A stretch of DNA of 64,000 nt from positions 50,729,080-50,793,079 of the forward strand of contig OY292276.1 of assembly GCA_958496175.1 (NCBI GenBank), written 5' to 3'. Below, in pieces: positions 10,901 through 22,348 of this stretch; within the stretch, counting starts at the first letter, position 1; every line of letters begins with the position of its first letter. A program made the position numbers and the translations under genes. This DNA is from Sisyra terminalis. Lineage: Eukaryota; Arthropoda; Insecta; Neuroptera; Sisyridae. Below the pieces are notes generated by a model. That model did no database searches. It was not told the DNA's origin and was given only the letters and a program-made list of their open reading frames with translations.

Positions 10901-13900
10901 TGTTTCATAGCCTCAAAAACAACTCTATACAAAAATTGAACCAATACCATGCTCAAAAAGTGGCCCCATGTAATCTGGTATCTCTAGACTCTTCTTTTAG
11001 AATAAAATACTTCAAATTTGAATTCATCAGTCCATAGGACTTATTTGAAATCTTGTTTAGACCAATTTCGATGGAAAAGTGCATTAATTTAAATTTATTT
11101 TGTTGTCATAATAAAAGTTTCCGTACGCCATTAAGACTAAACAAAAGAGCCTCCATTTATCGTCCTTTTATGGTGGTTAACTATACAGGTTTAGTTCATA
11201 TTAACTTTAGCACGATTTTTTGGTGCTGTTAGGTATTTGTTGAGCTTATAAGTGGTAACAATACAACTTTCCTCATGAAAATTGGTAGGTCTTGGTTTTC
11301 CTGAGTGACATCTATTCTGATGACTTCCTGTTTCCTTGTGACCCACAATAGTAATATGAACACATGTCTTTTATTTTTTAATTGTTAAGCAATTACGCCT
11401 TTGGATTTACCTTCTAAATAAAAATTTGCAATAGCAAATCCCATTTCTGTGTTAATTTCGTCAACTTTTCTCATTCTGAAAAACATCTGATCAGTAAAAG
11501 CTTCAATTCCAAAATAAGTAGAATTTTTCTATCCTGATGACTTCCTGTTTCCTTGTAACCCACATTAGTAATCTGGACACATGTCTTTAATTTCTGAACA
11601 GTGAAGCAATTACACGTTTGGATTTACCTTCTATATAAAAATAAAATATTCTATATAAATAAGTTGCTATAGCAAATCGCATTTCTGTGCTGATTTTGTC
11701 AACATTTGGTCAAACATCTGGTCAGTAAAAGCTTCAATTTCAAAATAATTGGAATCTTTTGTGTAAAAAATTCGATAAAGTAAATGAACCGGAAATAATA
11801 GCAAACCAATGCAAAAAGATTTATTTTAAGAAATTTAAACAATCCACAAATGTGATCGAAAAAAAATATTTTTTTTTTCGTATTCTTGATATATTCAGTG
11901 GATAATAAAAATATTTCTATAAATATAGATAACTGCTCACATTTGATACTCTTTAATGTTTTGAATCGAAACGCATTTATTGTACTTAATTTCGGGAAAT
12001 TCACATTTATATCTTTTTAGACATTTGTTAATAATAAATGTATATGATTGGGTTCAAATTTATATCTAATTGTCGATATTTGAAGCAAATTCAGATAAAT
12101 AACCACATTTATACAACTGGTCTCAATATTTTAACTTCCAGGGAAGTTCATTTTGTAAAAATAAATATCAATTCTTCGAATGGAAACTTTAGAAACTTAA
12201 ACTCTTTATAGGCTTATGCAACAAATTATGAATTATTGCTCAAATTTGTGTCCTCTTTTTATTATTATTGGTTTAACATCCGATAACTTAATAAGTATAA
12301 CTTTCCTCTGGATATTTTGGAATATAGTTGAATCAAATTTAATACCTGTGTATTTTGATAGAGATGGTAGATATTTACAGGGTTTGTAAGTAAATGAGAA
12401 AATCGGAATACAAATTAGCATCATGCACCATTTTCCTAGTAAATTGAATGTGAATTAAATTTATTTAATTAAGTGCTGCTACTGTACTCATAAATCTTCA
12501 ATTTAAAAAAAAATAAACAGAATTGTTTCAGGAAGATGCTTTTCTAGCGTTCATATTAGGCGACAAGTGAAATTGAATTTAATTTTCTATTCTTTTTTTT
12601 TTAATTTTATTTATTTATTGTCGCTCCAGGTGCTAAGGCTATGTCGCGACTTGCTAAATTTTAGCTTAGTCTACATTCTACATAATATATAATTTAGTAT
12701 TAATACAATATAATAAAAATAAATGATTAAGACAATCCAGGTCTACATATGGTTGTAAAATGCCGCTCTCCTTATAGCCCGCCAACACTCCAGAAAACCC
12801 GTGCTCTCCGGGTTCAGATCCACTGGAGGCATCGATTATTTATTATGATTATTATTAATAATCATTTATTTATTTTTATTTACAAGTCTGGCATACATCC
12901 TATAGAGGTTCAGAAACACCTGTGCATAGGAACCAGATAAATACATTATTACATTTTAATATAAAAAAGCTTTACAACATAAGTATATTCAATCTCTTAG
13001 ACAATAACTAATGCAAAATTACAGTATCAAATCACGATTAATTGCACTTAACCATAAAGAAATTTTTCTTCTTAAGACTTTCCACGAGCAGTTTAAGGTT
13101 TTCATATCATTCGGTAGCAGATTATAATATTTAATAGCTACATAATAATTTATTATGATTATTTATTTTGATATAAATCATGATTCTATACTTGATTTAA
13201 GCGTAAACAGCTTCAAAACTAACAAAAAGTTATAATAATATATTTTGCCTAAAATCTTTCGATTTGAATGGCTACTATTTGAGACTTCTTTTCATGGTAA
13301 AGTAGTAAGTATTAATTACCAAGATGTGCGTATCCAACGATTTTACATCCGTATTAATCATACGCACATTAAAGTACTTTGCCAAATGTATTTTAAACAC
13401 AATAAAATTTCAATTTACTCATCGCTGGCCCCATTCCAAAATATTAGATTTCCCAATCGGCTTTTCAGAAATTTGAAATAGTAGCATTTGATAATATTTC
13501 TGAATAGAACATTCAGTTTTGCAGTGAAAATGTATACTTTTTGTTCATGATGTTGAATTTATTGATCACCTTGATTGAAGCTGGGGGAGCTTTTAAATTG
13601 AAATGACGAAGGTTTGTCTTATTTCCAAACCTGGCAAGTTCATCAACTGTTTGTACTTTATGGTAGACGGGTCTGATTGACTAGTTTTGCTTCCAATCTC
13701 TCATCATTCCTCTGTACCACATAATCAACAGCATCCGCGTCGGATTGAATTACATCTAGGGACTGTCAGCCTTATTTCAATATTTGAATAACTTTAGTGA
13801 ACCGCACATTATTCGCAAACATTCCAACACCATATCTTTTTATAAATATTCCCAATAAAAAGACCAACATTTTCTTTCAAATGCTAATAAAAAAAAACTT

Positions 13901-16900
13901 GAAATAGACTCTTGGCATTTTTACAAACTAACGCGCTACGCATAAAATTTCCGACAATCAATTATAAGAGCTTTAAATTAATGAGCAGACTTATCAATTT
14001 TAACGACCTTTTCTAAAAATGCTCTCATATTGTTTGAATTTTTCAATGTTTCAACATACTCGTTATATATTTGTACGCTTTAGAAAATTAAAAAAAAAAT
14101 AATAAACTCATATTGTACATCTGCACGAGATATGATGTGCGACATTTCATTTCCAGAGACTCATTTGAAGTTTAATTAATTACAAAAGGGGTTCATAACG
14201 AAAAATATCGCTTTTTAAACGACATTTTCTCTATATTAAAAGTATAAATGAAGTATTTGTTGATGTCACAAACATTTATCGCAACTATTTCACCAAGTTG
14301 CTATTAAATTATACGTTTTACGAGAGTTCATAACTTAATGGTATTATATATTTAAATTTTGTTACGTAACTTTTTTTTTTTAAATAAAAAATATACTAAA
14401 TTTTTTTTAATTTTTTGCAAGATATTTTAATTTAAATACAGATAAAAGTATCAACTAAACTTAAAGGGTTTCTATAATTATCCCCTAAGGATGTGTAACT
14501 TTTTGAAGGTGATTGCCTATTATTTCACTTTAAAAACCAGTTAGCGATTAGATATTTGAAAAAAAAAAATTAATGAGAAATTAAATCGTTTTTAATGATC
14601 AAAATATCATGTACTATAATTGATGTTTGAAATCACAGTTACTGATATCTTTATTAAAAAAATTTAGCTTGGAACCATTTTTCATAATTTACATCATCGG
14701 CCGATTGAAAAGATAAAAACCGAATCTATATTAAATTAAATTTGCATAGTTATTGAAAAAAAAATCTTTTTTTTTTTTTAATCAATGTGTTGAGTTGATT
14801 AAAAATTAATGAATACAGCAGATGTCCTTAATAGCGTGGCTAATGTGTTTCACAAGAATATTGTTTGAGAAACTGTTATTATGAAAAAAACAACAACCGT
14901 ATAATATTATGGTTTTGTTTAGATAGCTAAACGCCTTAAAAATTAATATATTTTTACGTCTTATTTCCAATCAATAGGTTCTTCAAAAGTAATTTTTTAT
15001 CGATTTCTCCCTCCTAATCTTTTTACCAGTATTTTTTGCCGTTTGCAACAATTGTTGTTCTTTTCTTTGAAAAGCTACATAGCATATAGTTCTAAATGAA
15101 AAAGATTGAAATTTTTTATTAATTCTATTCAAATAAACATAAAATTTAATCACAGTTGTTGATTTTAAAGTTAAATGATTTAAAGCTACTAAATTTTTTG
15201 AGCTTTATTAGCTTCTGGTAGCCTAAAAAATATAATCGAATTCCGATATAAAAATCGATCGATTTGTTTAACATTCTCCAACGAAAGAGGGCATAAAAAC
15301 TCGTTTTTTTGACTTTCATTATTTTTTTATATAATTCTTCAACATTATTCACACAATTCTTCGAACATCGCTGGCGATGTATAGTAATTAAAATGGCTAT
15401 TACTCGGGAAATTCCAAATTTCTCAGGACCTGCTGGATGGTTCTTTTCCAGCGATTATGCTCTTTTGGTTTCCGTTTTGCGGACACGAAATTCGAATCGA
15501 GCTTTTCAACCACTTCTGTCCAACGGATCGGTGATCATCCTGGCTTCCTTTTCCCTTCAGGTCGTCCTTTTACCATCAGCTTTTCCCTGGTCACGTGACG
15601 CGCTATATGTCCGAAAAGCCTGAGGTTTCGTCCATACTTTAGTGAAGGGAGCTTTTATGTTGAATCCCGGATTTGTCCGGGATTACTGTTTGATTCAAAA
15701 GAGCCAACTGCAAAAAAATAAAATTAATAATAAATATTTGTGATAGTAGTGTTAAGGTTTCCTGTTTTCTTTAATGTGAATGCTTACTTTATCTACTGTG
15801 TTACTTTATCTTAAAGAGCAAGAAATATGTCTTCTTTGCATTAATACTGCACTGCGACTTAAAGAGGAACAAACGCAGTACATAATTCTTTAATCTTCTC
15901 TAATTCTAGATTGTTGTAATCAAACTTATATTCTAGTAGGCGTATTGCAATTTTAACATTTAATTTCTGTTAAAAGTGAATTCCATCCAGCTTTACAGTC
16001 TAGCAAAAGATTATTTTGTTTTTCAAATGTTTCGGGGTTGCAGATTTGCATCATTACAAATGGAGGACTTTCGGAAAATTTTTACTGGCTTTATATTAAA
16101 GTTTTGAAGTTTAGAGCATCTTTTTAGAATCATTTTAGAAAACTCTGGGCTTTCGGATTCGAGGAAACCCGACTTTAAAAGCTTAAAAATCTTATTCAAG
16201 ATAGAAAAATTTGTATTTCAGCCATCCATACGATCTATAGTATTCTCCTCCACACCTTCTTTTAAAATACTATTCTTGAAACAAGGGAAAGCAAAACACG
16301 TGTTAGTTTTTTTTACCGCTGATTAAAGCACTAAAGCTTTTTAACTTTAATACTATGCAATTAATTCCTTAAAGGCCATTTTAGATTATTTTTTTTAAGA
16401 CAAAACAAAACATTTTCGCAAATCTCAGTAAAAATCAGGTGAAACTAATACCTCACCCCTGCCTCTTCTAAAATTTTGATGATTGAGAAAAAACAATCTT
16501 CAGTGTTTTTTTGACACATTTTATTAATTTTCTTCTTCATTTTAAGATATTAACTGGCTTCCAAAATGAAAATATTTTTCACCACTCATTTTATCATAAT
16601 TTGATTTTATAATTTTATCATAATTTTATCGAAACTGTTTAAGAATTTGTGTTTACTTCCTAAAACTGTTTTTGAAATAATAAATAAGACTTTTAATCAA
16701 TTTTCCAGACAGGAAGTAGTATTATAGACTGCTTCCCTGCTCTTATAAATTAGTCAAATTAAATGACTTTGAAGATAGGAACAAATTTATTAAGCAAAAA
16801 GAAGTATTGATTAAATCGATATGTCATTAAATATGATGGAAAAAATCTTAATTAACTCTCACTAGGCATGAAAACTGTTAATCCAAGTTAATCTACAGCC

Positions 16901-19900
16901 AATATTATTGAAAACTTATTGATTTTTTCAATTGTAGAAACAAAGTTAAATAAAATTATAAAAGATAAAAATAATTATACGAAAATCTACAAAAGTAGAT
17001 ATGAGGCAAAGCATGAGGTAGAAATCGAAGATGTGTAGTTATTTTGATAGAAATTTATGAAATATGGCTGGTCTTTTTTCCTCTGAACTTATTCTGTATG
17101 AAATTTGATATGAAAGTATTAATTCTTAATATCAGTTAATTAATATCGGAATAAGTTTCCAATTAACATTTAAATTTGATTACACATTAATTACTTTGAT
17201 GTGATCCGAAGCGTTTTCAATTTATGTATAAGTTTTTCATTTTGACAAAATCAATATTTATTTTCAACTTCTTGATTGATTTCCTTATTTTTTTTTGTTT
17301 GCAGGATTTCACCCATTGGAGTTTTGTTCCTTGTCACCGCTAAAATTCTCGAAATTGAAAGTTTCGAGGAAATCATCGGAAAACTTAGCTGGTATTTTAT
17401 GACGGTGTTGTGTGGACTTTTCATTCACGGATTTGGAAGTTTATCAATTCTCTATTTCGTTTGCACCCGAACCTTGCCGTTCAAATTTATTGCGGGCATG
17501 GGTCAGGTGTTGGCAACTGCTTTTGGAACAGCTTCCAGGTACATTGCACGATGAATAGATGAAAATATAATTAAAAAAAAGAAAGAATGATGCCCTGAAT
17601 ATGAAAGAACCAATTTGAATTCATCAGTGCGTAGCAAATAAATGTAGCTCGTGTTTGAATGGACGTTTTTTTTTCTTTTTGTTTTAGTTCTGCTACTATG
17701 CCAATTACTATTCAATGTATGGATAAAATGGGAGTCGATCCACGTGTGAGTAGGTTTGTCATCCCAATCGGGGCTACGATCAACATGGATGGAACAGCTT
17801 TATACGAAGCTGTAGCTGCTATTTTCATTGCTCAAATCCGAAACGTTCCACTTTCCTTCGGAAACATTGTCGCTGTTAGGTAATTTGCATGCTTTTGCAT
17901 CCAAAAGTAATATCAATTTATTTCCCTCGCGATTTTCACCGGATATCCGGCAGTTCTTCTTGATTAAAATAAAATACAATGGACGTATTAATCTTGATCG
18001 ATATTCTCGATAAATATCATTACTAACGAAAACAGCCGATATATTTCACTGGCAGTGTTTTTATTGCCGGAATTTCCTTTTGGGTTGGTACACCAAATCA
18101 GAGAAGATACAACGCAATGATTTACTGAAGCAGAAAAAATGGTCGAGCTCATAAATTACGATGTATGAAATCAGTGTTCCGGTAGATTTATCGCTTCAAC
18201 CTATACGCAACTGTCTTTACAACCCCTCTGTATTCTACATGGATTATATTGTGGCAAAAATCTTATTAAATTACGTATTTTGCACCCTGAATTACGTTTC
18301 ACTACATTTTACGAGAACATTTGGAATTGAAACAAAAATTGATAATTTAATTATTTTTCCGAACATTATTAAAGTCTCATGCGGGAACCACTTAACTTTC
18401 CTTTTCTCGGCTATACAAAATATCAATTTCTCTCAAACTTGGAATAAGTTAAATAAATACATTTTATACTCTCTAATTCTGAAGAATTTTTATAAAATTC
18501 CAAGCCCTGGTATAACAGCACTATTTGTATCAAATACTGATAAAGCAAAGAATTTTTTTTAAAACCTATTGAAACTTAATATTGTGGAAATTTTCATTCC
18601 TGGCGAAGATCTCTTCAAAATCGGGATAGACTATTCCTTTTTTTTTGATAGGAGTATTTAACCTATCCCGATAGTTTTTCTTCGCGGGGTCACATCTATG
18701 GTGAATCATTCTTTTCTAATACCGCATTTCAAAGCTCAAGAGATACTTCTTCCTGGTTTTCTTAAGATGCTGGTTTCCCATTCATATTTTGCTTATGCTA
18801 CAATCCATGCACTGCACTTAAGTAACTTATATTTGAATTTAAATTACACTTTTCTAAACAATAAGTTCCTTTTTCCATTGAATTTTCCATTTTTGGTGGT
18901 GATATCTCTTAAATATTTGAATTATTTATTAACAATGTCTAGTTATATCTTCTTGTCGTAAGTATAAAGGGATGTTTGGCTTCGATACCCTCACGAATTT
19001 TGACTTTTCTGTATTATTCCAAAGTTTTGCCGTCAATAATAATCAGAGTTCGATATAATGTGTAATTCTCCTCCCGTTTTAGCCAACAAAGCTAAATTTT
19101 CAACGTAATTGATGGCTTTGATGATTCTTCTAATCATTGCAAAGTCTCTACATTCTTCCAAAGCTTATTCAATTACACTTTTCTAAACAATAAGTTCCTA
19201 TTTCCATTAAATTTTCCATCTTTGGTGGTAATATCTCTTAAATATTTGAATTATATATTAAGAATGTCTAATTATATCTTCTTTTCGTTGGTGTAAAGCA
19301 GCGGTCGGGGAAGTTTTTTAACCATTACCCCAAATTATTTTTGCGTAATATTACTCCCCCCATTCTGAAAAGAAAACAAGCAATGTAAATTTTAAATAAA
19401 CATTATTTTTTTTTATTTTCAAATAAATTGCACAACTTGCATAGGGTTGCAATAAGTACATTCAATCCATAGACAATCTCATGTAAGCACTAGTCCCAGT
19501 AGAAAATATTATTTATTGAATTAATTTACATTTACATATTTGTAGTATAGATTTTGAAAAAGGATGTTTCTTCATGTTTGATAAAATTACCTTAAAATTG
19601 GAACTTTAAAATTTCCCTATTACCCAAAAAAAATTCATCTTTACCCCATTTGGGGTAATTTACCCCGGTTCCCCGACCGCTGGTGTAAAGGAATGTTTTG
19701 CTTCGATATCCTCACGAATTTTGACTTTTTTATATTTTTCCATAAGTTTTGCCGTCGATAATTATGGTTCGACATAATGTGTAATTCTCGTCCCGTTTAG
19801 CCAACAATGCCAAATTTTCAACGTAATTGATGGCTTTGATGATTCTTCTAATCATTGCAAAGTTTCTACATTCTTCCAAAGCTTAATTTGTCCACAATTC

Positions 19901-22348
19901 CACGTATATTCCGTGTCTTCTCTGTTTACATGAAATTTAACTATATCTACTATAAAAACTAGTGATTAGTCACCTGCTTTTTGAAAAGAGTTCAATTTTT
20001 CCGAGAATATCCTTCAATGTTAATCCAATTTATCAAATAGGTTCTTCTACTTGATGAAGAAATGTATTCTAATTTTCTGATTCATTAATATGAATAACGG
20101 AATGCTGAAAATGTATATTTTGTTGTAATATCACACCTAAATATTTTAGGATATTCCTAATAGCTCAAAACTTTTATCATATCCTTATAACTTTTAAAAA
20201 AGATTCAAATATTTTTGCTAATATTTTAAAGTCCGTTTGTAAAGATTTTGCTTACTATTTCTGAGTTATGTCACATAAATTTTAATTAATGCAAACTGCT
20301 ACACTAAATTTATCTTCGAGGACAATTAATGCCTGTAATTAATCAATCAAACAAAGAAAAATGCTAAGATAATTGCTTATTTTAGCGTAACAGCGACTGC
20401 TGCAAGTATTGGAGCGGCAGGAATTCCTCAAGCTGGATTGGTAACTATGGTGATGGTGTTGGACACGGTCGGATTGCCTGCTGAAGATGTCACTCTCATT
20501 ATCGCTGTCGATTGGTTATTGTAAGTAACTCTAAGCTCAATTATATTTATAATTGGTTTTTCATAGAAATAGGAAAGCTCGTCGAGCTTTCGTAAGTACC
20601 TATATAGTCTTTTGATTAAACTTGATTTCGAGAAAAACGTATTACACTTTTAGACGTCTGCAACTTGAGATCTAATTAAAGTTGTATGACAACATTAATG
20701 ATATAGAGCGCTTTATTTTTATAAATCTGGATTTAAAGTTTTCCATTAATCTCTTCTATTCAAGTGTGCGTTTTTTTCCAAAAATAAAAGCTGATTATTT
20801 ATTAAAACTTATAAATTAAAAAAAAAAATTGCCATTGAAAATTCTAAAAATACATATATAATACGTCCTCTGTTTCTATCTAAAAATGGATTCGAATATT
20901 TCCCATTTCGTCACTTTTACCTAATGTTTTGAACGCTTCCATCGAAAAATATTCATCCAATTATTTATATGTTTGATGCAAAAATTCAATTAAATTCCTC
21001 GTACATTTTCATCGAGGAAGAAGTAGGCGAGATGAAATTGCGAGAAGCTATTTATATTTTTCTATTATGTTCGTGGGAGATGGAAAATTAATAATTGATT
21101 TTAAAGATAAAAAACTAATTATCAGCTTCTTGGCGCAGCTATTCTCCTCGATTTTCCCATATCAAATGTGATGCATTGTGCTAGCACACAATTGAAATGG
21201 TATTTGAAGGGAAAAGGTAATAAGTAGAACATTGAGTTGATCATTGAACAGAATAAATTTAATAAGCCACACAATATATGACATACTTTTCACAATATAA
21301 AATAAAGCTCCAAGCTTTCATATGTTTTATTGGCATGGAAAATGATTGGTATGAATATTTTTCTTGAATCTTATTGTATTGTTTCCAATAGTTACAAATT
21401 ATTTTCTACCAATACGTTTTTGAGAAATCAACTGTGAATTGATAGAGTTGATGTGAAAAACTGTATATTGTTTACTGTAAACTGTTTATTGTTTTATTGC
21501 ATATGCATTATTGATTTTTGCGTTTTTTTGCCAGAATTAGCACTGAGGTATTGTGCGTTCATGTATTTAAAATAACTATACATACTTTGTTAAATAAAAA
21601 TTTTAAATAAGAAAATAATTCAGGTTGTTTAAGATCGGTTTTTTATTTATTATTTTTTAAAATCAAATTAGCTACGTTTCGATACGTGTCGTAACTTCAT
21701 CAGGCTTCTTAAATCACAAAAAATAAAAAATATTGAATTTAAATTGAAAATAATATATTTTTTGTGATTCAAGAAGCCTGATGAAGAACAAAACGTAGCT
21801 AATTTGAATATTAAAAAACATTAAATAAAAAACCGATCTTAAACAACCTGAATTGTCTTCTTATTTATTAAAAACTGAGATCTGAATTTTATCGCCAAAA
21901 ATTTTAAACTTAATAAAGATTAGGTGCTTAAAGTAAGACTTTATGATGCAAAATATGCTCATATACTTTATTACGGCCCTGGTTTTGGGGTTTTGGCGTT
22001 TTATCAATAATTATGAAAGAACTGTGCCTCATTGTCACAATAATAAAACCAATTAATCGTTTGCCTTTTAATTAAGAGTTTCATCATTTTTTGTTAACTA
22101 TATAATTTTGAACTATTGTTTTAGTAAAACTATAAAAACAATTATAGTAAAAATGATAAAAATGGATTTCTATTTTCAGAGATCGATTCCGTACAACCAT
22201 AAACGTTATGTGTGATGCTTTGGGCGCTCGACTGGTGGATTTGCTGAGTAAAAATGAATTAAGATCAGGAGATTTTGAACTTGATCGAATAAATGCTGAG
22301 CCACAAGAACTGACGGAAATTGTAAAAGCCGAGGAGAGCAGACAATAA
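4898..22348 (+). CDS. Eaat: Excitatory amino acid transporter (SLC1 family), C-terminal part, six exons
   Basis: Sodium-coupled plasma-membrane transporter that clears glutamate/aspartate; in insects mainly glial. Exons 4898-4937, 4996-5179, 17305-17538, 17688-17879, 20386-20520 and 22180-22348 join in frame into 317 residues plus TAA. Seen in order: an N-L-T glycosylation sequon, the TM4c/TM5 block ([13 protein letters not shown]), the HP1 serine-rich motif ASSSATMP, NMDGT in TM7, the HP2 loop [13 protein letters not shown], and TM8 DRFRTTIN. Asp, Arg, Thr and Asn of TM8 match the residues known to bind acidic substrates, so an acidic amino acid substrate is inferred. All introns are GT-AG. 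The N-terminal part (TM1-TM4b, about 150-200 residues) is absent and no convincing exon for it is seen in 1-4897, so it probably lies before the window. Odd: NVMCD where the family usually has Gly before the Asp. Which paralogue (Eaat1 or Eaat2 type) is unresolved. Confidence 0.96.
4996..5179 (+). CDS. Eaat: EAAT exon B (TM4c-TM5)
   Basis: Starts after TTTCAG and ends at TTG|GTAAGA; phase 1 in, phase 2 out. It reads [20 protein letters not shown], then a hydrophobic TM4c, the [14 protein letters not shown] cytoplasmic turn and the start of TM5 ([12 protein letters not shown]), all strongly EAAT-like. A long intron of 12.1 kb follows. Confidence 0.95.
5180..7130 (+). other. EAAT intron, no further feature
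   Basis: AT-rich intronic sequence with homopolymer runs. No exon, RNA gene or repeat structure I can support. Confidence 0.5.
7139..7466. mobile_element. Nonautonomous hAT MITE, 328 bp
   Basis: Begins CAGTGGCGTAGCTACCTAGG and ends CCTAGCTACGCCCCTG, imperfect terminal inverted repeats of the widespread hAT type, with GC-rich subterminal blocks unlike the host sequence. Flanking 8-bp duplications CTTCCACG (7131-7138) and CCTCCACG (7467-7474) match at 7 of 8 bases. It lies inside the 12-kb EAAT intron. Confidence 0.88.
8590..8905 (+). repeat. Dispersed repeat, copy A (about 310 bp)
   Basis: Shares with 55915-56215, in the same orientation, the blocks AAATTTCACTTAC, TAATCAAATGAAATTAATTA, and AATAAGATTGCGGGATTTAA followed by CATTTGTTTTGATT. 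No coding frame; family unknown. Confidence 0.65.
8906..10358 (+). other. EAAT intron, AT-rich
   Basis: Nothing coding seen. TGATTCACCATGCT at 9354-9367 recurs near 57976 (also a 3-to-4-base T-run context), a possible remnant of another dispersed repeat. Confidence 0.4.
10359..11740 (-). mobile_element. Decayed Tc1-like DNA transposon with internal duplication
   Basis: The 3' end at 10359 carries the Tc1-type terminal sequence CACTGTCGGCCAAAAGTTTG. On the minus strand, broken frames read [11 protein letters not shown]...[12 protein letters not shown] (helix-turn-helix region), [29 protein letters not shown] (the family's SPDLNPIENLW-type block) and [15 protein letters not shown] (C-terminus). 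Many stops and frameshifts. The N-terminal segment occurs twice in tandem (about 11310-11510 and 11525-11740). The far terminal repeat was not found. Confidence 0.75.
12570..13180 (-). mobile_element. LINE 3' fragment (jockey/CR1-like reverse transcriptase end)
   Basis: Minus strand 13150-13035 reads [17 protein letters not shown] then [13 protein letters not shown], the usual C-terminus of jockey-like reverse transcriptases (NxLP followed by a basic helix and a Trp-Leu end). The rest down to 12570 looks like 3' UTR with repeats, including a GC-richer block at 12760-12830. Confidence 0.55.
13545..13790 (-). pseudogene. Unidentified decayed coding segment
   Basis: Minus strand has two open stretches in different frames: [20 protein letters not shown] then LVNQTRLP and stop, followed one frame off by [20 protein letters not shown] and more. 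The composition looks protein-coding but I do not recognise the family. A frameshift or stop near 13670 breaks it. Confidence 0.35.
13860..15375 (+). other. EAAT intron, nothing recognised
   Basis: AT-rich with long A and T runs; no exon or repeat I can support. Confidence 0.5.
15380..15640 (-). mobile_element. LINE reverse-transcriptase C-terminal fragment
   Basis: Minus strand reads [29 protein letters not shown], a stop, then [20 protein letters not shown] and [19 protein letters not shown]. This is the familiar G-H-I/basic GRPxGKRxxGRPxxRW-x-D end of LINE open reading frames. Truncated at the 5' side and broken by an in-frame stop. It is clearly more GC-rich than its surroundings. Confidence 0.8.
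15641..17304 (+). other. EAAT intron, nothing recognised
   Basis: AT-rich; ends in the pyrimidine tract before the exon at 17305. Confidence 0.5.
17305..17538 (+). CDS. Eaat: EAAT exon C (TM5-TM6, start of HP1)
   Basis: Starts after TTGTTTGCAG, completing the split Trp codon, and ends TCCAG|GTACAT within the HP1 serine motif. It reads [14 protein letters not shown], two more membrane spans, then [20 protein letters not shown] and GTAS. Confidence 0.96.
17688..17879 (+). CDS. Eaat: EAAT exon D (HP1-TM7)
   Basis: Acceptor GTTTTAG; completes SSSATMPIT and continues through [16 protein letters not shown] to the sodium-binding [18 protein letters not shown]. Donor GTTAG|GTAATT. Confidence 0.97.
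18598..18692. repeat. Imperfect inverted repeat (hairpin)
   Basis: TGGCGAAGATCTCTTCAAAA with TCGGGATAGACTATTCC on the left mirrors ATAGGAGTATTTAACCTATC with CCGATAGTTTTTCTTCGCGG on the right, across a T-run. Possibly a terminal inverted repeat of an unrecognised element; it lies within the EAAT intron. Confidence 0.45.
19299..19682. mobile_element. Nonautonomous hAT MITE, 384 bp, perfect 8-bp target duplication
   Basis: Terminal inverted repeats CAGCGGTCGGGGAA and TTCCCCGACCGCTG; flanked by GTGTAAAG at 19291-19298 and again at 19683-19690. Internal TACCCC-rich blocks near both ends. An internal segment (19420-19502) recurs at 62028-62102. Confidence 0.93.
19690..19890 (-). pseudogene. Unidentified decayed coding unit, present twice
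   Basis: Minus strand reads [44 protein letters not shown], and after a frame shift [15 protein letters not shown]. The first copy near 19165-18965 carries the same peptide up to LALLAK with different lesions. Conservation of the peptide between copies suggests it once coded for protein; no family recognised. Confidence 0.4.
20386..20520 (+). CDS. Eaat: EAAT exon E (HP2-start of TM8)
   Basis: Acceptor CTTATTTTAG; reads [32 protein letters not shown] and IIAVDWLL. Donor TTATT|GTAAGT. HP2 is the extracellular gate of the transporter. Confidence 0.96.
20521..21610 (+). other. EAAT intron, nothing recognised
   Basis: AT-rich sequence without exon or repeat signals up to the foldback copy at 21615. 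Confidence 0.5.
21615..21895. repeat. Foldback element with hammerhead-like motif, copy 2
   Basis: Same family as 55-350: inverted arms around a short AT-rich centre, with the shared outer block TTAAACAACCTGAATTGTCT. The left arm (minus strand, 21706-21670) keeps CTGATGA, A, a hairpin with one mismatch, GAA, ACGT, A, GC. In the right arm the hairpin is mostly deleted (CTGATGA at 21778-21784, then directly to ACAAAACGTAGC). Confidence 0.75.
22180..22348 (+). CDS. Eaat: EAAT exon F (TM8 and C-terminal tail, stop)
   Basis: Acceptor CTATTTTCAG; reads [20 protein letters not shown] and a charged cytoplasmic tail ending EESRQ, TAA at 22346-22348. The Gly usually found before the TM8 Asp is Cys here. 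An AATAAA overlaps the stop (22344-22349) and another lies at 22845-22850. Confidence 0.96.

Larger units (their letters stand above)
18845..19890. repeat. Tandem duplication (unit about 325 bp), second copy split by a hAT element
   Basis: Copy 1 is about 18845-19170. Copy 2 is 19172-19298 plus 19691-19890 once the hAT insertion is removed. Both contain TTTGGTGGT, CTCACGAATTTTGACTTT and TTCAACGTAATTGATGGCTT. On the minus strand both copies encode a similar peptide, [20 protein letters not shown], before diverging by frameshifts. Confidence 0.8.

Noticed and set aside
15309..15623. Plus-strand open frame of 104 codons
   Set aside because: It is the complement of a LINE reverse-transcriptase fragment that makes sense on the minus strand.
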